NCBI RefSeq assembly: GCF_030544485.1
Contig: NZ_CP130610.1
Coordinates: 1,240,001-1,304,000, forward strand
Length of the DNA stretch: 64,000 nucleotides
Direction: 5' to 3'
Source of the DNA: Halomonas sp. HAL1
GTDB lineage: Bacteria; Pseudomonadota; Gammaproteobacteria; Pseudomonadales; Halomonadaceae
The notes under the pieces: generated by a model
Databases searched by the model: none
Seen by the model: the letters and a program-made list of their open reading frames with translations, nothing else
What the model was told of the DNA's origin: nothing
Program-made: the position numbers and the translations under genes
Shown here: positions 17,074-26,683 of the stretch, in pieces
Position numbering within the stretch: the stretch's first letter is position 1
Layout of the letters: each line of letters opens with the position of its first letter

Positions 17074-18603
17074 CTTGCAATTACCCACAAGTCGATGATG
17101 CATCTGGATTGGCAGCTTGGAATCCAGCAACGAGATCTGCTAAGCGGATGAAGCCTCGCCATAGAACGGTGGATCCTGGGAGAGGATCACTTGAGCGATC
17201 CAGATAACCACCCAGGCGAGCGACAGCGGTCATATAAAAAGCTGTATCGCGTCGTGTGCCTTGTCTGTTTGACGGCATTGATCGGTCGAGAAGAGCTCTT
17301 TCAATATCAGTAAAAACAGCTGCAGGAGAGGTCGTTGAGGATTGGCGCCGCAGTATAGTCAACCATGATATTCGCCAGGACACGACACAGCAGAGCGCAA
17401 TGCAGTTGGCAAGTCGATCTGCGGTAGCGAGACGTATATCCTCAATGCGGCAACCCGTTTTCAGCGTCTTGAAGAATGTCTCGATATTCCAACGCCGTGA
17501 ATACCAAATAAGCTTTTGCACTGCGTCGGCGTGAGTGGCAACGGGAAGGTTAGTGGCCAACTTCCAGATTATAGGGAACGCCCTTCGGGCGGGTTTTTCT
17601 CTTCTGCAAAAATAATACCAAGCTTCTGTTTTGGGTATTTTTTCTGTTTTCCAATCGGTGGACAAACTGTCATCTTTGCATGCTTGACCGATAGGGTCGC
17701 CTGCTGTTGATTGCCTCGCTTGTCACGAAAGTGAATATCGTGTGTTCCACTGACCTGAGTCTCGGCCATCACTTGAGAAATCGTAGTGCCTCCCTCCTCG
17801 GCGAGACGATCAACGCAACTGCGGATCAAAAAGTAAGTGCCAAGATCTTGAGCCAGACAAAAGAGTTCAAAAATGTCACTCTCGCGATCACCGATATGCA
17901 CGCACCGTTCAGGTGAACCTGCAAGCTCAGTAGAACGCTGCAGGTTGTCGAGCCAACGCATGCTTTCTTTCTGCTCGATGGGTACGCGGGTCGGATTAAC
18001 TTTGCGCTTGAGAGCTTCTGTGCCTTTGAATTTATTCCGCGTCCAGAATTTGGCAGCTGTCAGGCCCAAGGGCAGCCCTTCCGTTGTGATAGCCAGACTA
18101 GCGTGCATTAAAAGCCCGCAGACGGTATGTTTAAGGTGCCGTCCTTCTTTCATCTTGCGCCCGGTTGATTCATTGATGAAACCAATCTTCTCAGGTGACG
18201 AGCGCTTGAAGGAAAATTCGGTTGTATCCTGCAGGATCAATATGGGGCCATCGGTGGCTTGGATGCGCAAAGCAGAGGCGGCAAAATGTCCCTCCAAAAT
18301 CTTGTCCTCGCTGACATTCTCATTCGCGAAGAAGCGATAGGCGGCCTTGGTATTGGCCCAGTCCTGGAATGCGGTGGGTAGTGATTTGTCTGGCCGATCA
18401 CCGAGTGCTTCCAGCATGACAGCCAACCTTTGATTCAGTCGCGCGTCCCCCAAGTCGCAGCCAGTCATTTCCTCGTTCACCCAGTGTTGTCCCATATTGA
18501 TACCTCTTATCATATCGAACGAACTGAGAAGCCAAAAAACACATCGGGCTTTACTTTATCAACGGTATGCTTATGTAGCTGATGACTTGTGGGTAATTGC
18601 AAG
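17074..18603 (-). mobile_element. IS4-family (IS50-like) insertion sequence, complete ends, 9-bp target duplication
   Basis: The element is 1530 bp. Its ends are perfect 20-bp inverted repeats: CTTGCAATTACCCACAAGTC on the left and the complement on the right. GTTAGTGGA flanks both sides (17065-17073 and 18604-18612), a 9-bp target duplication. The insertion went into or just before an IS1380-type remnant. Confidence 0.93.
17081..18495 (-). pseudogene. IS4-family transposase, single frameshift
   Basis: From the ATG at 18495 the protein begins MGQHWVNEEMTGCDLGDARL, as in Tn5-type transposases. RFFANENVSEDKILEGH and LILQDTTEFSF (first catalytic Asp), the second Asp segment CVHIGDRESDIFEL and the YSRRWNIETFFKTLKTGC box with the catalytic Glu are all present. 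A frameshift near 17575 separates the last part (from IIWKLATNLPV). Because the ends and the target duplication are perfect, the element was active recently. Confidence 0.88.
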
Positions 18604-18912
18604 GTTAGTGGATCGCTTACGAATCAAGGATCAACAACTGAGCCTGTTTGCTGACCGAACCTCCAGCACGCACTGGTGGGCTAATCAGTGGCGGCTGATC
18701 TTATCGGGCTTCGCCTATACGCTGTTCGAGCGCTTACGCACTTACCTGAAGAAGACGCCGTTCGCGCACATGAGCCCGAGCAACCTACGGCTAAAGCTCA
18801 TCAAGGTGGGCGCGTCATCCGCAATACGCGCCGCATCCGGGTGTTGATGAGTGACAGCTACCCCTATAAAACGGAACTATCCGATCTCGTTAGGCGGTTG
18901 GTGCCGAACTGA
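18604..18912 (+). pseudogene. IS1380-family transposase, C-terminal fragment
   Basis: RIKDQQLSLFADRTSSTHWWANQWRL is the typical C-terminal region of IS1380-type transposases. It continues to LRLKLIKVGA, shifts frame, and ends VIRNTRRIRVLMSDSYPY...LVRRLVPN. The 5' part is absent, and the IS4 element sits at its left edge. Confidence 0.8.
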
Positions 18913-19236
18913 ATGCGCGGGCGCCCCTGGCCCGACGCAATGGGGGAAAGGGGGCATGTGTCTGAACGACGGAAAGCGGTTAAAAAGTATGCAATTTAAG
19001 ATGTGCCAATAGGTTTTTAATAGCATGGCGGCCTGGGGGCGGTACTTGCTGAGGTGCTATGAGAAATCCGGGCTAGGGCAGCTCTTCATTGTGACGCATC
19101 TTAATCATTCCGCAAAGGAATTAAAATGCATCTATAAATATCTCTTTTCTTTGTTTTTCAGGCCTGTTATTCATATTTATGGAAATGCAGCATTATGCTG
19201 TGACAACGACAATCAACCCAGTTAAAGGATACCAAT
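18913..19236. other. Upstream region of the TRAP operon, no gene seen
   Basis: The first 100 bp are GC-rich and probably the tail of the IS1380 remnant. From about 19080 the DNA is AT-rich and leads into the ribosome site AAAGGAT of dctP. A short dyad (GCATTATGC) lies near 19190. Confidence 0.4.
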
Positions 19237-20229
19237 ATGTTAAAAGGTACCGGTTATTTCGCCTCTGCAACTGCTCTGGCTCTAGCTTTCGCTGCTTCTA
19301 GTCAGGTTATGGCTGCAACCTCTTGGGATCTTCCGCTTGCTTGGCCTGCTGACAACTATATTGTTGAAAATGTAAGTCAATTCGCAGATGAAGTAAGCGA
19401 AGCTACTGATAACGAAGTCAGTATTACCCTTCATCCGGGTGGATCACTTGGCTTCAAAGGTCCCGAAATGTTTTCTGCAGTTCGTGATGGGCTTATTCCC
19501 ATTGGGGACATGTTGCTGAATCAGCAGACGGGGTCAAACCCGCTCTTGGGGCTTGAGTCACTGCCCTATTTGATAGACAGCTTCGATGAGCTGCGAGAGT
19601 TTAGTAAGGCTTATCGTCCCCTGCTTGATGAGATCTTTGCTGAAAATAACCAGAAAATCCTTTTCACTATTCCATGGCCACAGCAGCAAATATATGCAAC
19701 CAATGAGATAAATACGATAGAGGACATGGAAGGCGTTAAGATTCGAACCTATGACAGGTCTTCTACCGAAATCTTTGAGGCTGCCGGTATGACTCCTGTC
19801 CAGTTGCCATGGGGTGAAGTCGTACCTTCGCTAGCTGCTGGTGTTATCGATGCTGTAGCAACCTCATCACCCTCCGCTGTGGATGGTTCCTTCTGGGAAT
19901 TTGTTAACTATGGATATCCAACACGCCAGACTTGGAACACCAACGTAGTTAGTGTCAACCTCGATTATTGGTCTGAACTTAGTGATAAGGAACAAAGCGC
20001 CATACTTGAGGTGGCTAACCGACTAGAGCCGGAGTTCTGGGAGTCTGCCAAGCAGGTGGACGAAAAAATGATGAAAACGCTAGCAGAGAATGGCATCAAA
20101 AACCAAGATATTAGCGAAGAACTTCGAAATAATTTGAAAGAACGTGCTGCTCCTTTACGTGAGGCCGCTTTAGAAGAAATGGGTCAGAATGCATCTAAAG
20201 TTATTGAGCGTTTTAACGCCCAGCAGTAA
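19237..20229 (+). CDS. dctP: TRAP transporter substrate-binding protein (DctP family)
   Basis: A 330-residue exported protein. The signal peptide (residues 1-27) ends in SSQVMA-ATS. The mature part carries DctP segments such as SITLHPGGSLGFKGPEM and MEGVKIRTYDRSSTEIFEAAG, with the Arg that contacts the solute carboxylate, and TPVQLPWGEVVPSLAAGVIDAV. AAAGGAT precedes the ATG. It lies in an AT-rich module with an aldolase and an aminotransferase, so an amino or hydroxy acid solute is likely. A strong hairpin after the gene probably gives the binding protein a higher mRNA level than the permeases. Confidence 0.92.
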   Translation: MLKGTGYFASATALALAFAASSQVMAATSWDLPLAWPADNYIVENVSQFADEVSEATDNEVSITLHPGGSLGFKGPEMFSAVRDGLIPIGDMLLNQQTGSNPLLGLESLPYLIDSFDELREFSKAYRPLLDEIFAENNQKILFTIPWPQQQIYATNEINTIEDMEGVKIRTYDRSSTEIFEAAGMTPVQLPWGEVVPSLAAGVIDAVATSSPSAVDGSFWEFVNYGYPTRQTWNTNVVSVNLDYWSELSDKEQSAILEVANRLEPEFWESAKQVDEKMMKTLAENGIKNQDISEELRNNLKERAAPLREAALEEMGQNASKVIERFNAQQ

Positions 20230-20232
20230 GCT

Positions 20233-20255
20233 AAAGGAGGGCTGCGCCCTCCTTT
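20233..20255 (+). terminator. Intra-operon hairpin after dctP
   Basis: AAAGGAGGGC-TGC-GCCCTCCTTT is a perfect 10-bp stem, flanked by a further AGCTAAAG/CTTTAGCT dyad. It is not followed by a long T run, so it probably attenuates transcription or protects the dctP message. Confidence 0.75.
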
Positions 20256-20277
20256 ATACTTTAGCTAGGAGAGGTCA

Positions 20278-20790
20278 ATGTGGCGTTTAATTTTTAAATA
20301 TACTGACTTCCTTGCTCTTGTGCTTGCCTACTTGAGCGGATTTACTATTTTGTGTATAGCATTGCTGCAGCTATTGGAAATAATAATAAGGAATACTGTA
20401 GGGTATAGTTTGCCTTTCGTCTGGGAATATGCTGCGTACATGCATATCTGTGCAGTATTTTTAGCTGCTGCATACACCTTACGGACGGGGGGGCACATAC
20501 AAGTAACGTTGCTTAAGAGCATTAATCCCCGAATCTTCGAGGGTGTCGCAACATTTATTGGACTCTTGATATCGCTATTCTTATCATGGTCATTAGTTAG
20601 CTTGGCCTATGGCTATGGAGAAACAGGCAGGACATCCAGCACAATTAATGCTGTTCCCTTGGTTTATCCTGCTGCAATAGTTGCATTTGGTGCGTTAATG
20701 CTTTCGCTTCAGCTAATTTTGCGTCTCGTTAAAGTGGTTTTGGACCATCCCGCAGAATTAAGTATTGACACTGTCCCCACAGGTGAATGA
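20278..20790 (+). CDS. dctQ: TRAP transporter small permease (DctQ type)
   Basis: A 170-residue protein with four hydrophobic segments and the DctQ marks IIIRNTVGYSLPFVWEYAAYMH and LRTGGHIQVTLL. TAGGAGAGG precedes the ATG. It is 48 bp after dctP, with the hairpin between, and 18 bp before dctM. Confidence 0.9.
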   Translation: MWRLIFKYTDFLALVLAYLSGFTILCIALLQLLEIIIRNTVGYSLPFVWEYAAYMHICAVFLAAAYTLRTGGHIQVTLLKSINPRIFEGVATFIGLLISLFLSWSLVSLAYGYGETGRTSSTINAVPLVYPAAIVAFGALMLSLQLILRLVKVVLDHPAELSIDTVPTGE

Positions 20791-20808
20791 GACCGAAGGT
20801 AAAAATCT

Positions 20809-22107
20809 ATGCCACTTCCCATAATAACCACAGTCATTATACTTTTTGCGTTACTTGCTTCAGGAGCGTGGGTAGGGCTTGCTTTGATGGGAGTAGGCAT
20901 TACTAGCCTAAGCCTTTTTAAGTCATTTCCAGTCGACAAGCTGCTTGCCCAGTTCGTTTGGAACGGGCTCTCATCGCCAGAGCTGGTAGCGCTTCCTCTG
21001 TTTATATTAATGTCTGAGCTTTTGATGCGCAGTCGATTTATTGATGATCTCTTCAATGCTTTGGAGCCTTGGGTTCGACGCTTGCCAGGGGGGCTTTTAC
21101 ATACCAACATAATTGGTTGCACCTTCTTCGCGCTTATTTCGGGTTCTTCAGCTGCAACCACGAGTGCTGTAGGTAAAATTACTATTAAAGAGCTGGATAA
21201 AAGAGGGTACGACCGTACCATTTCAATGGGTTCCCTTGCCGGTGCAGGAACTCTTGGCTTTCTGATTCCGCCTAGCATAATTATGATTATATATGGTGTG
21301 CTGTCTCAAACATCAGTCATCAAACTTTTTGCCGCTGGCTTGATTCCCGGGTTCCTGCTGGCTTTATTGCTTATGTCATTCGTTGCCATCCGCTCGGTAA
21401 TCGTAAGAGATAGCCAGTCAGTGCTGCCTACAACTAATTCTTCTTCCATATGGCAAGAGCGTTTCAGCCAGTTGCCGAAGTTACTTCCTTTCTTTATTCT
21501 GATGTCTGTTCTTCTTGTGTCATTGTATGGCGGTTATGCGAGCCCCTCTGAAGCAGCCGCTATTGCTGTAGGCGTGACACTCATCATCATGGCTGTAGAG
21601 CGAAGCTTATCTCTTAAAGCCCTGAAGGCTGCCTGTATCGGAACAGCTCGTACGTCAAGTATGCTAGGCTTGATTATTGCTGCTGCTTCTTTTCTCTCCA
21701 TTGCGATGGGCTACCTTGGGCTTCCGCAAGCCATTTCTTCTTCTGTCGAATCGTTGGCACTCTCACCATTACAGCTTATAGCTCTTTTGGTTGTTAGCTA
21801 TATCGTTTTGGGATGTTTCCTTGAGGGTATGTCTTTGATAGTTATGTCTTTGCCAATTGCACTTCCTTTAATTACAGCTGCAGGCATAGACCCAATCTGG
21901 TTTGGCGTCTTCATTATTATCGTTGTCGAGATGGCTCAGATAACTCCGCCAATAGGTATGAACCTTTTTGTCATTCAAGGCATTACCGGAGAGAGCCTGG
22001 GGCGAATTGCTCGCGCAGTGGTTCCCTTTTTCATGATAATGGTTGCCTTTATATTCATTCTTTTCTTTTTCCCACAACTTGCCCTGTTTTTGCCTTCGCT
22101 TATGTAA
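20809..22107 (+). CDS. dctM: TRAP transporter large permease (DctM type)
   Basis: A 432-residue polytopic protein with DctM marks: GAWVGLALMGVGI near the N terminus, SGSSAATTSAVGKITIKELDKRGYD and GAGTLGFLIPPSIIMIIYGV in the first half, and EMAQITPPIGMNLFVIQGI near the end. It works with the two upstream subunits in the inner membrane. The stop at 22107 is followed by an AT-rich 108-bp gap with its own likely promoter for the aldolase gene. Confidence 0.93.
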   Translation: MPLPIITTVIILFALLASGAWVGLALMGVGITSLSLFKSFPVDKLLAQFVWNGLSSPELVALPLFILMSELLMRSRFIDDLFNALEPWVRRLPGGLLHTNIIGCTFFALISGSSAATTSAVGKITIKELDKRGYDRTISMGSLAGAGTLGFLIPPSIIMIIYGVLSQTSVIKLFAAGLIPGFLLALLLMSFVAIRSVIVRDSQSVLPTTNSSSIWQERFSQLPKLLPFFILMSVLLVSLYGGYASPSEAAAIAVGVTLIIMAVERSLSLKALKAACIGTARTSSMLGLIIAAASFLSIAMGYLGLPQAISSSVESLALSPLQLIALLVVSYIVLGCFLEGMSLIVMSLPIALPLITAAGIDPIWFGVFIIIVVEMAQITPPIGMNLFVIQGITGESLGRIARAVVPFFMIMVAFIFILFFFPQLALFLPSLM

Positions 22108-22215
22108 ACACTTGGTATTCCTAAAGGTAATGCATTTGCATGTATTTTTATCGCTAAAAATATTAAGTAATTTTATATACTATACGTTAAAGCCAGACAC
22201 TAAGAGACTTCTATT

Positions 22216-22884
22216 ATGAACTTGCCTGGAACACGCATTTTCCCTTCCCCAGCTCAGCCTGATCAAAAGACTCTCGACGCGTTTGCGTCGGTGGTGACTC
22301 CTCATCTCAGTGATAATATGGGGCGGCATGTTGGTCTACGAGGCCTGACCCGCTTCAATAAGCGCGGAAAGCTTGTAGGAACCGCTTTGACTGTTAAGTG
22401 CCGCCCTGGCGATAATCTCTATGTTTATAAAGCCATGACTATGTTGCAACCTGGGCAAGTGCTTGTCATAGCCGGTGGGGGGGCTACTGATAATGCCTTG
22501 ATTGGCGAACTTATAAAGCTGCAGGCTGAAGCTTGGGGGTGTGTCGGCTTTATTGTAGATGGGGCGATTCGTGATGTAGCCAGCTTTGAAGACACTCCGC
22601 TTTATGCACGGGCTATTACCCATTGTGGCCCGTATAAAAATGGTCCTGGTGAAATCAACGTTCCTGTTTGTATCGGTGGGCAAGTCATCAACCCTGGCGA
22701 TATCATAGTAGGTGACGAGGATGGTGTCGTTAGCTTTTCTCCCGATCACGCCGAAACTTTGTTGGCTAAGGCCCATGCTCATGCTGAGAAAGAACGCAAG
22801 GTTATGGATGAGATAGCTACTGGTACAAGAGATCCGCAGTGGTTGAATGCTGTTTTGGACGCCAACGGACTGGGAGGAAAGTGA
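22216..22884 (+). CDS. RraA-like aldolase (4-hydroxy-4-methyl-2-oxoglutarate / 4-carboxy-4-hydroxy-2-oxoadipate aldolase family)
   Basis: A 222-residue RraA-fold protein. The family segment GGGATDNALIGELIKLQAEAWGCVGFIVDGAIRD spans residues 90-123 and ends in the DGAIRD box, whose Arg and Asp bind substrate and the divalent metal in class II pyruvate aldolases. VNPGDIIVGDEDGVV follows in the usual place. Such enzymes split 4-hydroxy-2-oxo acids to pyruvate plus a second keto acid; some members only decarboxylate oxaloacetate or inhibit RNase E. It is followed after 2 bp by an aminotransferase, which could supply the 2-oxo acid. Confidence 0.82.
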   Translation: MNLPGTRIFPSPAQPDQKTLDAFASVVTPHLSDNMGRHVGLRGLTRFNKRGKLVGTALTVKCRPGDNLYVYKAMTMLQPGQVLVIAGGGATDNALIGELIKLQAEAWGCVGFIVDGAIRDVASFEDTPLYARAITHCGPYKNGPGEINVPVCIGGQVINPGDIIVGDEDGVVSFSPDHAETLLAKAHAHAEKERKVMDEIATGTRDPQWLNAVLDANGLGGK

Positions 22885-22886
22885 TA

Positions 22887-24104
22887 ATGTCTGATAGCAA
22901 ACCTGGCTTGGCCAAGCGGCTTGATATTATCAAGCCTTCCCCGAGTATTGCTGCAAACGCCATGGTTGCAGAACTGCAATCACAGGGGCGCGAGATCATC
23001 AACTTTACGCTTGGGGAGCCCGACCTCGATACGCCTTCCCATATTCTCGAAGCAGCCAAAGAAGCTATGTATCATGGTGATACACACTATACCCCTTCGC
23101 TGGGTACTATTGCACTGCGGCAGGCTATAGTCGAGAAACTATCTCGTGATAACCAGCTAGACTATGATATATCGGAAGTTGTCGTAGGAACGGGTGGTAA
23201 ACATGTTATTTATCATGCATTTGCCGCTACCCTTAATCCTGGTAATGAAGTAATTGTTCCTACTCCTTACTGGGTTTCCTATCCTGATATAGCACTACTC
23301 AACGAAGCCACCCCTGTTTTCATAGAGACATCGCCTGATAATGGCTTTAAGCTAACCCCTGAGCAGTTGGATAAAGCGATAACACCTAACACCAAGTGGG
23401 TTGTCCTTAATTCACCTAATAATCCAAGTGGCGCTGTTTATAGCTCTTCTGAATTAACCGCTATAGCAGATGTGCTTCGCCGTCACCCACATGTTTGGAT
23501 TCTTTCCGACGAAATCTACGAACATTTCGTGTACGCACCTGCAGAGCATATATCACCACTTAACGTCGCACCTGACCTGCGTGATAGAACGCTCATTTTA
23601 AATGGCGTATCCAAAGGTTATGCCATGACTGGATGGCGTATTGGCTTTGGCGCAGGGCCTCGTCATTTGATTGTTGCCATTGGTAAGTTAATATCTCAGA
23701 CTACAACTTGTCCGAGCTCAGTTAGCCAGGCCGCGGCGGTTGCTGCATTTTCCGGTGACCAGACTCCCATTTCTCAAATGCGGGAGAAATACCAGAATCG
23801 CCGCGATTTAGTACATGCAAGATTATCCTCCGTTGATGGCATTTCATGCCATTCGCCTGATGGGGCTTTTTACATTTATCTTGATGTATCTGGCCTACTA
23901 GGCTGTTCCGCTCCAAATGGAAGTATTCTCAGCAGCGATGATGATGTAGTGGCTTATTTTCTAGAATCTGCTGGTGTTGCTATGGTTAGCGGCAAAGCAT
24001 ATGGGCAATCACCATTTATTAGAGTCTCCTTTGCTAGTAGCGAGGCTGTACTTGAACGGGGCTGCGATGCCATCTTAAAAGCCTGCCAGGCGCTCTCTAG
24101 GTAA
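22887..24104 (+). CDS. Class I/II pyridoxal-phosphate aminotransferase (AspC-like, subgroup Ib)
   Basis: A 405-residue cytosolic aminotransferase. Landmarks are [14 protein letters not shown] (residues 40-53), [26 protein letters not shown] and [15 protein letters not shown], in which Lys243 would carry PLP. The start at 22887 follows a good GGAGG site; an in-frame ATG 16 codons earlier lies within the aldolase gene. Subgroup Ib enzymes use aspartate, prephenate or other dicarboxylic amino acids, so a glutamate analogue is a fair guess. It is translationally close to the aldolase gene. Confidence 0.9.
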   Translation: MSDSKPGLAKRLDIIKPSPSIAANAMVAELQSQGREIINFTLGEPDLDTPSHILEAAKEAMYHGDTHYTPSLGTIALRQAIVEKLSRDNQLDYDISEVVVGTGGKHVIYHAFAATLNPGNEVIVPTPYWVSYPDIALLNEATPVFIETSPDNGFKLTPEQLDKAITPNTKWVVLNSPNNPSGAVYSSSELTAIADVLRRHPHVWILSDEIYEHFVYAPAEHISPLNVAPDLRDRTLILNGVSKGYAMTGWRIGFGAGPRHLIVAIGKLISQTTTCPSSVSQAAAVAAFSGDQTPISQMREKYQNRRDLVHARLSSVDGISCHSPDGAFYIYLDVSGLLGCSAPNGSILSSDDDVVAYFLESAGVAMVSGKAYGQSPFIRVSFASSEAVLERGCDAILKACQALSR

Positions 24105-24136
24105 ATTGCTCTAATTCTAAGTATAATGAGTTATTT

Positions 24137-24607
24137 ATTGACATCAATAAAATAAAAGCATTGGCTGATTTGCTTGAGTCTTTTGAGCTCAGCGAGATTG
24201 AGCTTCAGGAAGGTGAAAAGTCGGTACGGGTTAGTCGTCACCCCACCGGCACTCAGGCTCAAGCGATACCCTTACATGACGGGGACATGTCTAGCTCTAG
24301 CGCACACCAGGTATCGCATCCGCCTGCGACTGACGCACCGACGACTGCCGCGCCTGATGAAACCGAGTCGGCCGGACAAGCCGTCACCTCGCCCATGGTG
24401 GGTACCTTTTATCGGGCTTCGGCGCCGGGTGACATGCCGTTCATCGAAGTCGGCCAGAAAGTCAAGAAGGGTGAGACGCTGTGCGTCGTCGAGGCCATGA
24501 AGATGATGAATCAGATCGAAGCTGATCAGGATGGTGTAATCGAGGCAATCCTTGTTGAAGACGGGGAACCGGTCGAGTTCGACCAGCCGATGCTGATCAT
24601 TTCTTAA
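24137..24607 (+). pseudogene. accB: Acetyl-CoA carboxylase biotin carboxyl carrier protein, start codon lost
   Basis: The frame encodes a nearly complete Acc[23 protein letters not shown] matches the AccB N terminus, a Pro/Ala/Thr-rich linker follows, and the biotin domain [15 protein letters not shown]...[18 protein letters not shown] is canonical with its Lys. The codon where the usual initiator Met should be is ATT (24137), and no ribosome site precedes it. A TTG at 24161 could start a shortened protein. Next to it lies a clearly dead accC, so this is most likely a decaying accBC copy. It is far GC-richer than the preceding operon. Confidence 0.7.
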
Positions 24608-24624
24608 ACAAGTGGATAACGCCA

Positions 24625-25354
24625 TGTTGGATAAGGTACTTATCGCTAACCGCGGCGAGATCGCACTGCGCATCCTGTGAGCCTGCAAGGAACTGGGCAT
24701 TCGTACAGTCGCAGTACATTCCAAGGCCGACCGTGAACTGATGCACGTGCGTCTGGCCGACGAAGCGGTCTGCATCGGCCCGGCTCCCTCGGCCCAATCC
24801 TACCTCAACATTCCGGCGCTGAGTCAGTGCCGCCGAGGTTACTGATGCCAGCGCCATCCACCCAGGCTATGGCTTTCTATCCGAGAATGCCCAATTTGCC
24901 GAACAGGTCGAGCAATCCGGCTTCGTCTTCATCGGCCCACGTGCCGAGACCATCCGTTTGATGGGCGACAAGGTCAGCGCGATTGATGCCATGAAGCAGG
25001 CGGGAGCCCCCACCGTACCCGGCTCCGACGGTCCACTGCCCGAGAATGATGACGAAGCTGTGTTGGCCATGGGCCAGCGCATCGGTTACCCGGTCATCAT
25101 CAAGGCGGCAGCTGGTGGGGGCGGACGCGGCATGCGCGTGGTTCACAGCGAGGCCCAGTTACTCTCCTCGATCAGCGTAACGCAATGAGGCCAATGCCGC
25201 TTTCGGCGATGGCACGGTGTACATGGAGAAGTTCCTCGAAAAGCCACGCCACGTCGAGGTGCAGGTGCTTGCCGATGGCCAAGGCAACGCCATCCACCTC
25301 TACGATCGTGACTGTTCGCTACAACGCTGGCATCAAAAGGGGCGGCCTCAAGTT
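24625..25354 (+). pseudogene. accC: Acetyl-CoA carboxylase biotin carboxylase subunit, decayed and truncated
   Basis: MLDKVLIANRGEIALRIL is followed by an in-frame TGA at 24679, where AccC has Arg. A 1-bp insertion near 24825 shifts the frame before [23 protein letters not shown] second shift near 25186 precedes [28 protein letters not shown]. The gene is cut near 25354 by the IS30-family element, and no continuation is seen on its far side. More than one inactivating change makes this a true pseudogene. Confidence 0.9.
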
Positions 25355-26424
25355 CCAAGTGCAACACTATTGAAGAGTGCTCGGGCCGGCGACGGATTTC
25401 TTGAGCACCTCGGCGTAGACTTCCAGTGGCGAGCGCCAATCCAGTGTCTTGCGCGGCCGTGTATTGAGTGAGTCGGCGATCTCGTCGAGTTCTTCCTGGC
25501 TGTAGACCGACAGATCCGTGCCCTTTGGCAAGTACTGTCTCAACAGCCCGTTGGTGTTCTCATTGGAACCCCGCTGCCATGGGCTATGCGGGTCGGCAAA
25601 GTAGATCGCTGTCCCCGTCTTCTGAGTGATCTCGGCATGTTTCACCATCTCTTTGCCCTGGTCATAGGTCATGGACAGGCGCAGGGAGCGCGGCACCTCA
25701 TTGAGCTTGTCGCTGAAGCCGACAGCCGCCGCTGTGGCCGTGGTGCCATCCACTTTCGCCAGAATCACTAAACGCGTCGTGCGCTCCACCAATGTACCAA
25801 CGGCAGAGCGATTGTTAGCGCCCATGATGAGATCCCCTTCCCAGTGGCCGGGCATCAGGCGATCTTCGATTTCAGGCGGCCGCAGATGGATGCTCACCAA
25901 GTCTGGAATCTGTTGTCGCCTATCCTTGCCACGGCTGCGAGGGCGTCGTTTACCTTTACCCTGGCGCAAACAGGCAATCAGCTCTTTCTTGAGCGAGCCG
26001 CGCGGCATGAGATAGAGCGCATTGTAGATGGCTTCGTGCGAGACGTGGCGGTCAGTATTATCAGGAAACATACGCTTTAGTGTGCGGGCTATTTGCTCTG
26101 GTGACCAGTACTTGCGCAGCAGGTAGACCACCAGTTCGAACAGCTCACCGTCGAGAGGAAGCTTCAAGCTACGGCGAGGCCGACAGCGGGTCAGTCGGGC
26201 GCGATGTCCAGCGAGGCTGGCGTCATACGCTCTGTTAGGGCTAACAGTATGACGCACCAGTTCTCGTGAAATAGTACTGGGCGAACGCCCTAACTGACGG
26301 GCGATAGCGCGAATCGAGTGGTTAGCCCGCATCAGCATGATGGCGGCTCGGTCTTCGGCAGAAAGATGGCGATAACAGTGAGTCATGGCAATACCCTACC
26401 TGATAGGTTAGGTGTTGCACTTGG
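25355..26424 (-). mobile_element. IS30-family insertion sequence
   Basis: About 1070 bp bounded by CCAAGTGCAACAC on the left and GTGTTGCACTTGG on the right. It contains an intact transposase. It interrupts DNA that ends the accC remnant on the left. Confidence 0.85.
25367..26386 (-). CDS. IS30-family transposase, intact
   Basis: A 339-residue protein. The N-terminal helix-turn-helix region ([36 protein letters not shown]) covers residues 8-43. The DDE core follows: [26 protein letters not shown] with the first Asp, [15 protein letters not shown] with the second, and [19 protein letters not shown] with the Glu. Length and motifs are complete, so this is the one insertion sequence in the window likely to be active. 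Confidence 0.95.
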   Translation of the reverse strand: MTHCYRHLSAEDRAAIMLMRANHSIRAIARQLGRSPSTISRELVRHTVSPNRAYDASLAGHRARLTRCRPRRSLKLPLDGELFELVVYLLRKYWSPEQIARTLKRMFPDNTDRHVSHEAIYNALYLMPRGSLKKELIACLRQGKGKRRPRSRGKDRRQQIPDLVSIHLRPPEIEDRLMPGHWEGDLIMGANNRSAVGTLVERTTRLVILAKVDGTTATAAAVGFSDKLNEVPRSLRLSMTYDQGKEMVKHAEITQKTGTAIYFADPHSPWQRGSNENTNGLLRQYLPKGTDLSVYSQEELDEIADSLNTRPRKTLDWRSPLEVYAEVLKKSVAGPSTLQ

Positions 26425-26683
26425 TCATTGAGACCGCCCACTGGGCCCCGCAGTAAGCTCAGTGAACTGGTTCAGCGCTCAGAGTGTGGACGTACCGGCA
26501 TAAACTTTTGGTCGGCCCAAACCCTGAGCATAGTCAGAGGCCGCTGTAGGGCAGCAGCCGGAAAATTATTTCTAGCGTATGATATAACCACGACTGACAG
26601 GACACTGAGCGTATCTACACCGCTCAGGTCGAAGCTTATTCTAGGCTATGACTACACATCAAATTAGTTGGAGGGCACGGTGA
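26425..26683. other. Intergenic region before the ATPase, no gene seen
   Basis: About 260 bp. The first part does not continue accC. An AT-rich stretch (26570-26660) with GGAGGG at 26671 leads into the ATPase start and may hold its promoter. Confidence 0.35.

Noticed and set aside
26425..26667. A 79-codon frame to the right of the IS30 element as continuation of accC
   Set aside because: The translation does not resemble AccC downstream of the break.
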